Assembly (NCBI GenBank): GCA_022844165.1
Contig: JALHMH010000021.1
Span: forward strand, 1 to 64,000
Origin: Lysobacterales bacterium
GTDB taxonomy: Bacteria > Pseudomonadota > Gammaproteobacteria > Xanthomonadales > SZUA-5
Length of the DNA: 64,000 bases
Direction of reading: 5' to 3'
Part shown: one piece after another, positions 62,802 through 64,000 of the stretch
Layout of the letters: the number at the start of each line of letters is the position of its first letter
How positions within the stretch are numbered: position 1 is the first letter of the stretch
The notes under the pieces: model-generated
Database searches by the model: none
The model's input: only the letters and a program-made list of their open reading frames with translations
What the model was told of the DNA's origin: nothing
Made by a program: the position numbers and the translations under genes

Positions 62802-64000
62802 GATTGCGCCTCGCGATCCAGTTCGATCAGCCAGAAGGCCGCCAACATTGGCAAGCCGAAGAGGCCGCTTGCCACGATCCAGGGCCAACGTCGCAGTCCG
62901 TCAACGGTCCGCAATCGCCACAGCGTCGACAGCGTGGCGATCAGCCCTAGTACGATCGCCAATGCCCAGACGGCACGCGGCGCGAGCGCAGGCGCGGCAA
63001 GCTCCAACGTTGAGGCATCTGCAAACAGATGCTTTGCGTATTTACGAACGGCGTGGAGACCAGGCGAAATCCACACCGCCTGATAGCGATAGAGCCAAAC
63101 GTGGTCATACGACAACGCGCGCCGCCCGATCTCATCCGCCGAACCATCGCTGCGCAGGACATGCGCCGTTTGGAATGGCGGCGTGCGATTCGCGTCATTG
63201 GAAAGATGTCCGAAGGTAGCGACGATCAAATGCCCGTCGACTAACTCGATCAGATCCAGGTTGCTCAGGTCGCCATAACGCCCCGGCAACGGCAAGCGCG
63301 CGCGTGGCGCCACCACATCACGCGTGGCGACAAACGGCCGCGCGTCGAAAATGTACAACGCGCGATCGCTGAGCGCCGCGTAGGCCTCGCCGATGGGCGC
63401 CAGCGACACCAGCGGTTCGTCGCCCAGATCGACGCGCTGACGGACCTGCTGCGACTCGCTCTCATAGTGATAGACGCGGCCGCGCGCGATCAGCACCGCA
63501 TCGCCATCGCGCATGCCCGGCAAGCGGCCGAACAGCAACGGTGGATGCGGGAACTTCAAGCTAAGCGTCGCGGCGTCAGCGCCGTCGCGGATGCGATATC
63601 CGTGCAGTTGCCCATCGTCATGGCTGAACACATAGCGCACGCCTAAGCGCTGGTCATCAAATTCCATCGGCCTGACGTTGGCCAATTCAAACCACTGCGG
63701 CAACCGCGATAACCCCGAGCCAACCGACGTTGGTTCGGACAACTTCACTTGCTCAGCCAAGAGCGGTGCATCGGCATGGCGACTGGCTGCAAGCACTGCG
63801 AGCATGCGTTCTTGTTTGGTGGCCTTGACCATTTCGATACGTCCGCCGGGCGGAGGCACGGAGTTGTTCGGGTGCGTGCCCCAGGCGATCCAGATCAGTT
63901 CAATCGCGGCAAAAGCGATCAGCGCAAGAAAATACGTGGCCATCGCCAGCGGTAGCGCAATCGCCGGTATGCCTGCCGTGCGCGGCGATCCTCGATTGGC
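62798..64000 (-). CDS. Membrane protein, 5'-truncated by the window edge
   Basis: The frame stays open from 62798 to the right edge, with 19 codons (ending in the helical stretch PAIALPLAMATYFLALIAFA) beyond the ATG at 63943. The true start is therefore probably outside the window. It shows a hydrophobic segment at the left of the protein, a large soluble region that looks like beta-propeller blades (SHDDGQLHGYRIRD, IARGRVYHYES), and two C-terminal helices (ALAIVLGLIATLSTL and WPWIVASGLFGLPMLAAFW). I do not recognise the family. An ABC-2 permease-like N-terminus outside the window is possible but unproved. It is coupled by ATGA to the S9 peptidase gene. Confidence 0.6.
   Translation of the reverse strand, partial: ANRGSPRTAGIPAIALPLAMATYFLALIAFAAIELIWIAWGTHPNNSVPPPGGRIEMVKATKQERMLAVLAASRHADAPLLAEQVKLSEPTSVGSGLSRLPQWFELANVRPMEFDDQRLGVRYVFSHDDGQLHGYRIRDGADAATLSLKFPHPPLLFGRLPGMRDGDAVLIARGRVYHYESESQQVRQRVDLGDEPLVSLAPIGEAYAALSDRALYIFDARPFVATRDVVAPRARLPLPGRYGDLSNLDLIELVDGHLIVATFGHLSNDANRTPPFQTAHVLRSDGSADEIGRRALSYDHVWLYRYQAVWISPGLHAVRKYAKHLFADASTLELAAPALAPRAVWALAIVLGLIATLSTLWRLRTVDGLRRWPWIVASGLFGLPMLAAFWLIELDREAQS

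Overview
The window is a GC-rich stretch of bacterial chromosome. Gene content and order suggest a gammaproteobacterium of the Lysobacterales (Xanthomonadales) type: a CorC/DUF4105/RF1 run, divergent ftsY and rsmD-coaD, yajC-secD-secF, a second EF-G-like GTPase, a very large ankyrin protein, and secreted proteins that end in a short Gly-Phe-Glu tail. The order assignment is inference; no rRNA or tRNA gene is visible to confirm it. I see no transposase, integrase, phage gene or CRISPR array.

Region by region. 0.2-3.7 kb (minus): two crotonase-family enzymes, one of methylglutaconyl-CoA hydratase type, with an ABC-2 exporter between them. 3.9-7.1 kb (plus): CorC, a DUF4105 membrane protein and release factor 1. 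7.1-8.2 kb: a repeat-filled gap and a cytochrome b. 8.3-14.1 kb (minus): seven tightly packed genes that look like one catabolic operon (small alpha/beta-barrel protein, SDR, PuuE-like hydrolase, CitE-like lyase, MaoC hydratase, acyl-CoA dehydrogenase, class III CoA-transferase). 14.1-15.9 kb: a REPIN-like palindrome pair, then YceI / cytochrome b561 / YceI. 16.0-19.0 kb: a CheA-like kinase, a CheY-type regulator and a CheX-type phosphatase. 19.5-24.0 kb: a DUF6159-like membrane protein, mutS and an FHA-GGDEF protein. 24.0-31.0 kb: a secreted repeat protein of about 2300 residues whose stop codon overlaps the start of the FHA-GGDEF gene. 31.0-35.6 kb: the ankyrin protein and threonine aldolase. 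35.8-39.3 kb (plus): the EF-G-like GTPase and an M28 peptidase. 39.3-43.1 kb: small enzymes, hypothetical proteins and an AraC/GyrI-like regulator. 43.1-47.3 kb: mutY, ftsY, rsmD, coaD and a SOUL protein. 47.3-55.5 kb: a lipoprotein, an acyltransferase, the three-subunit transhydrogenase and a propeller-GGDEF receptor. 55.7-64 kb (minus): secF, secD, yajC, cobS, cobT, an S9 peptidase, and a membrane protein cut by the right edge.

Themes. Acyl-CoA catabolism dominates the first 14 kb. Signalling is prominent, with two diguanylate cyclases and one CheA/CheY/CheX-like relay. One diguanylate cyclase is translationally coupled to the giant secreted protein, which hints at c-di-GMP control of a surface structure. 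Three families of dispersed intergenic repeats fill many of the gaps. The shared C-terminal Gly-Phe-Glu tail of two unrelated secreted proteins is the most suggestive sign of an unfamiliar sorting or maturation system.
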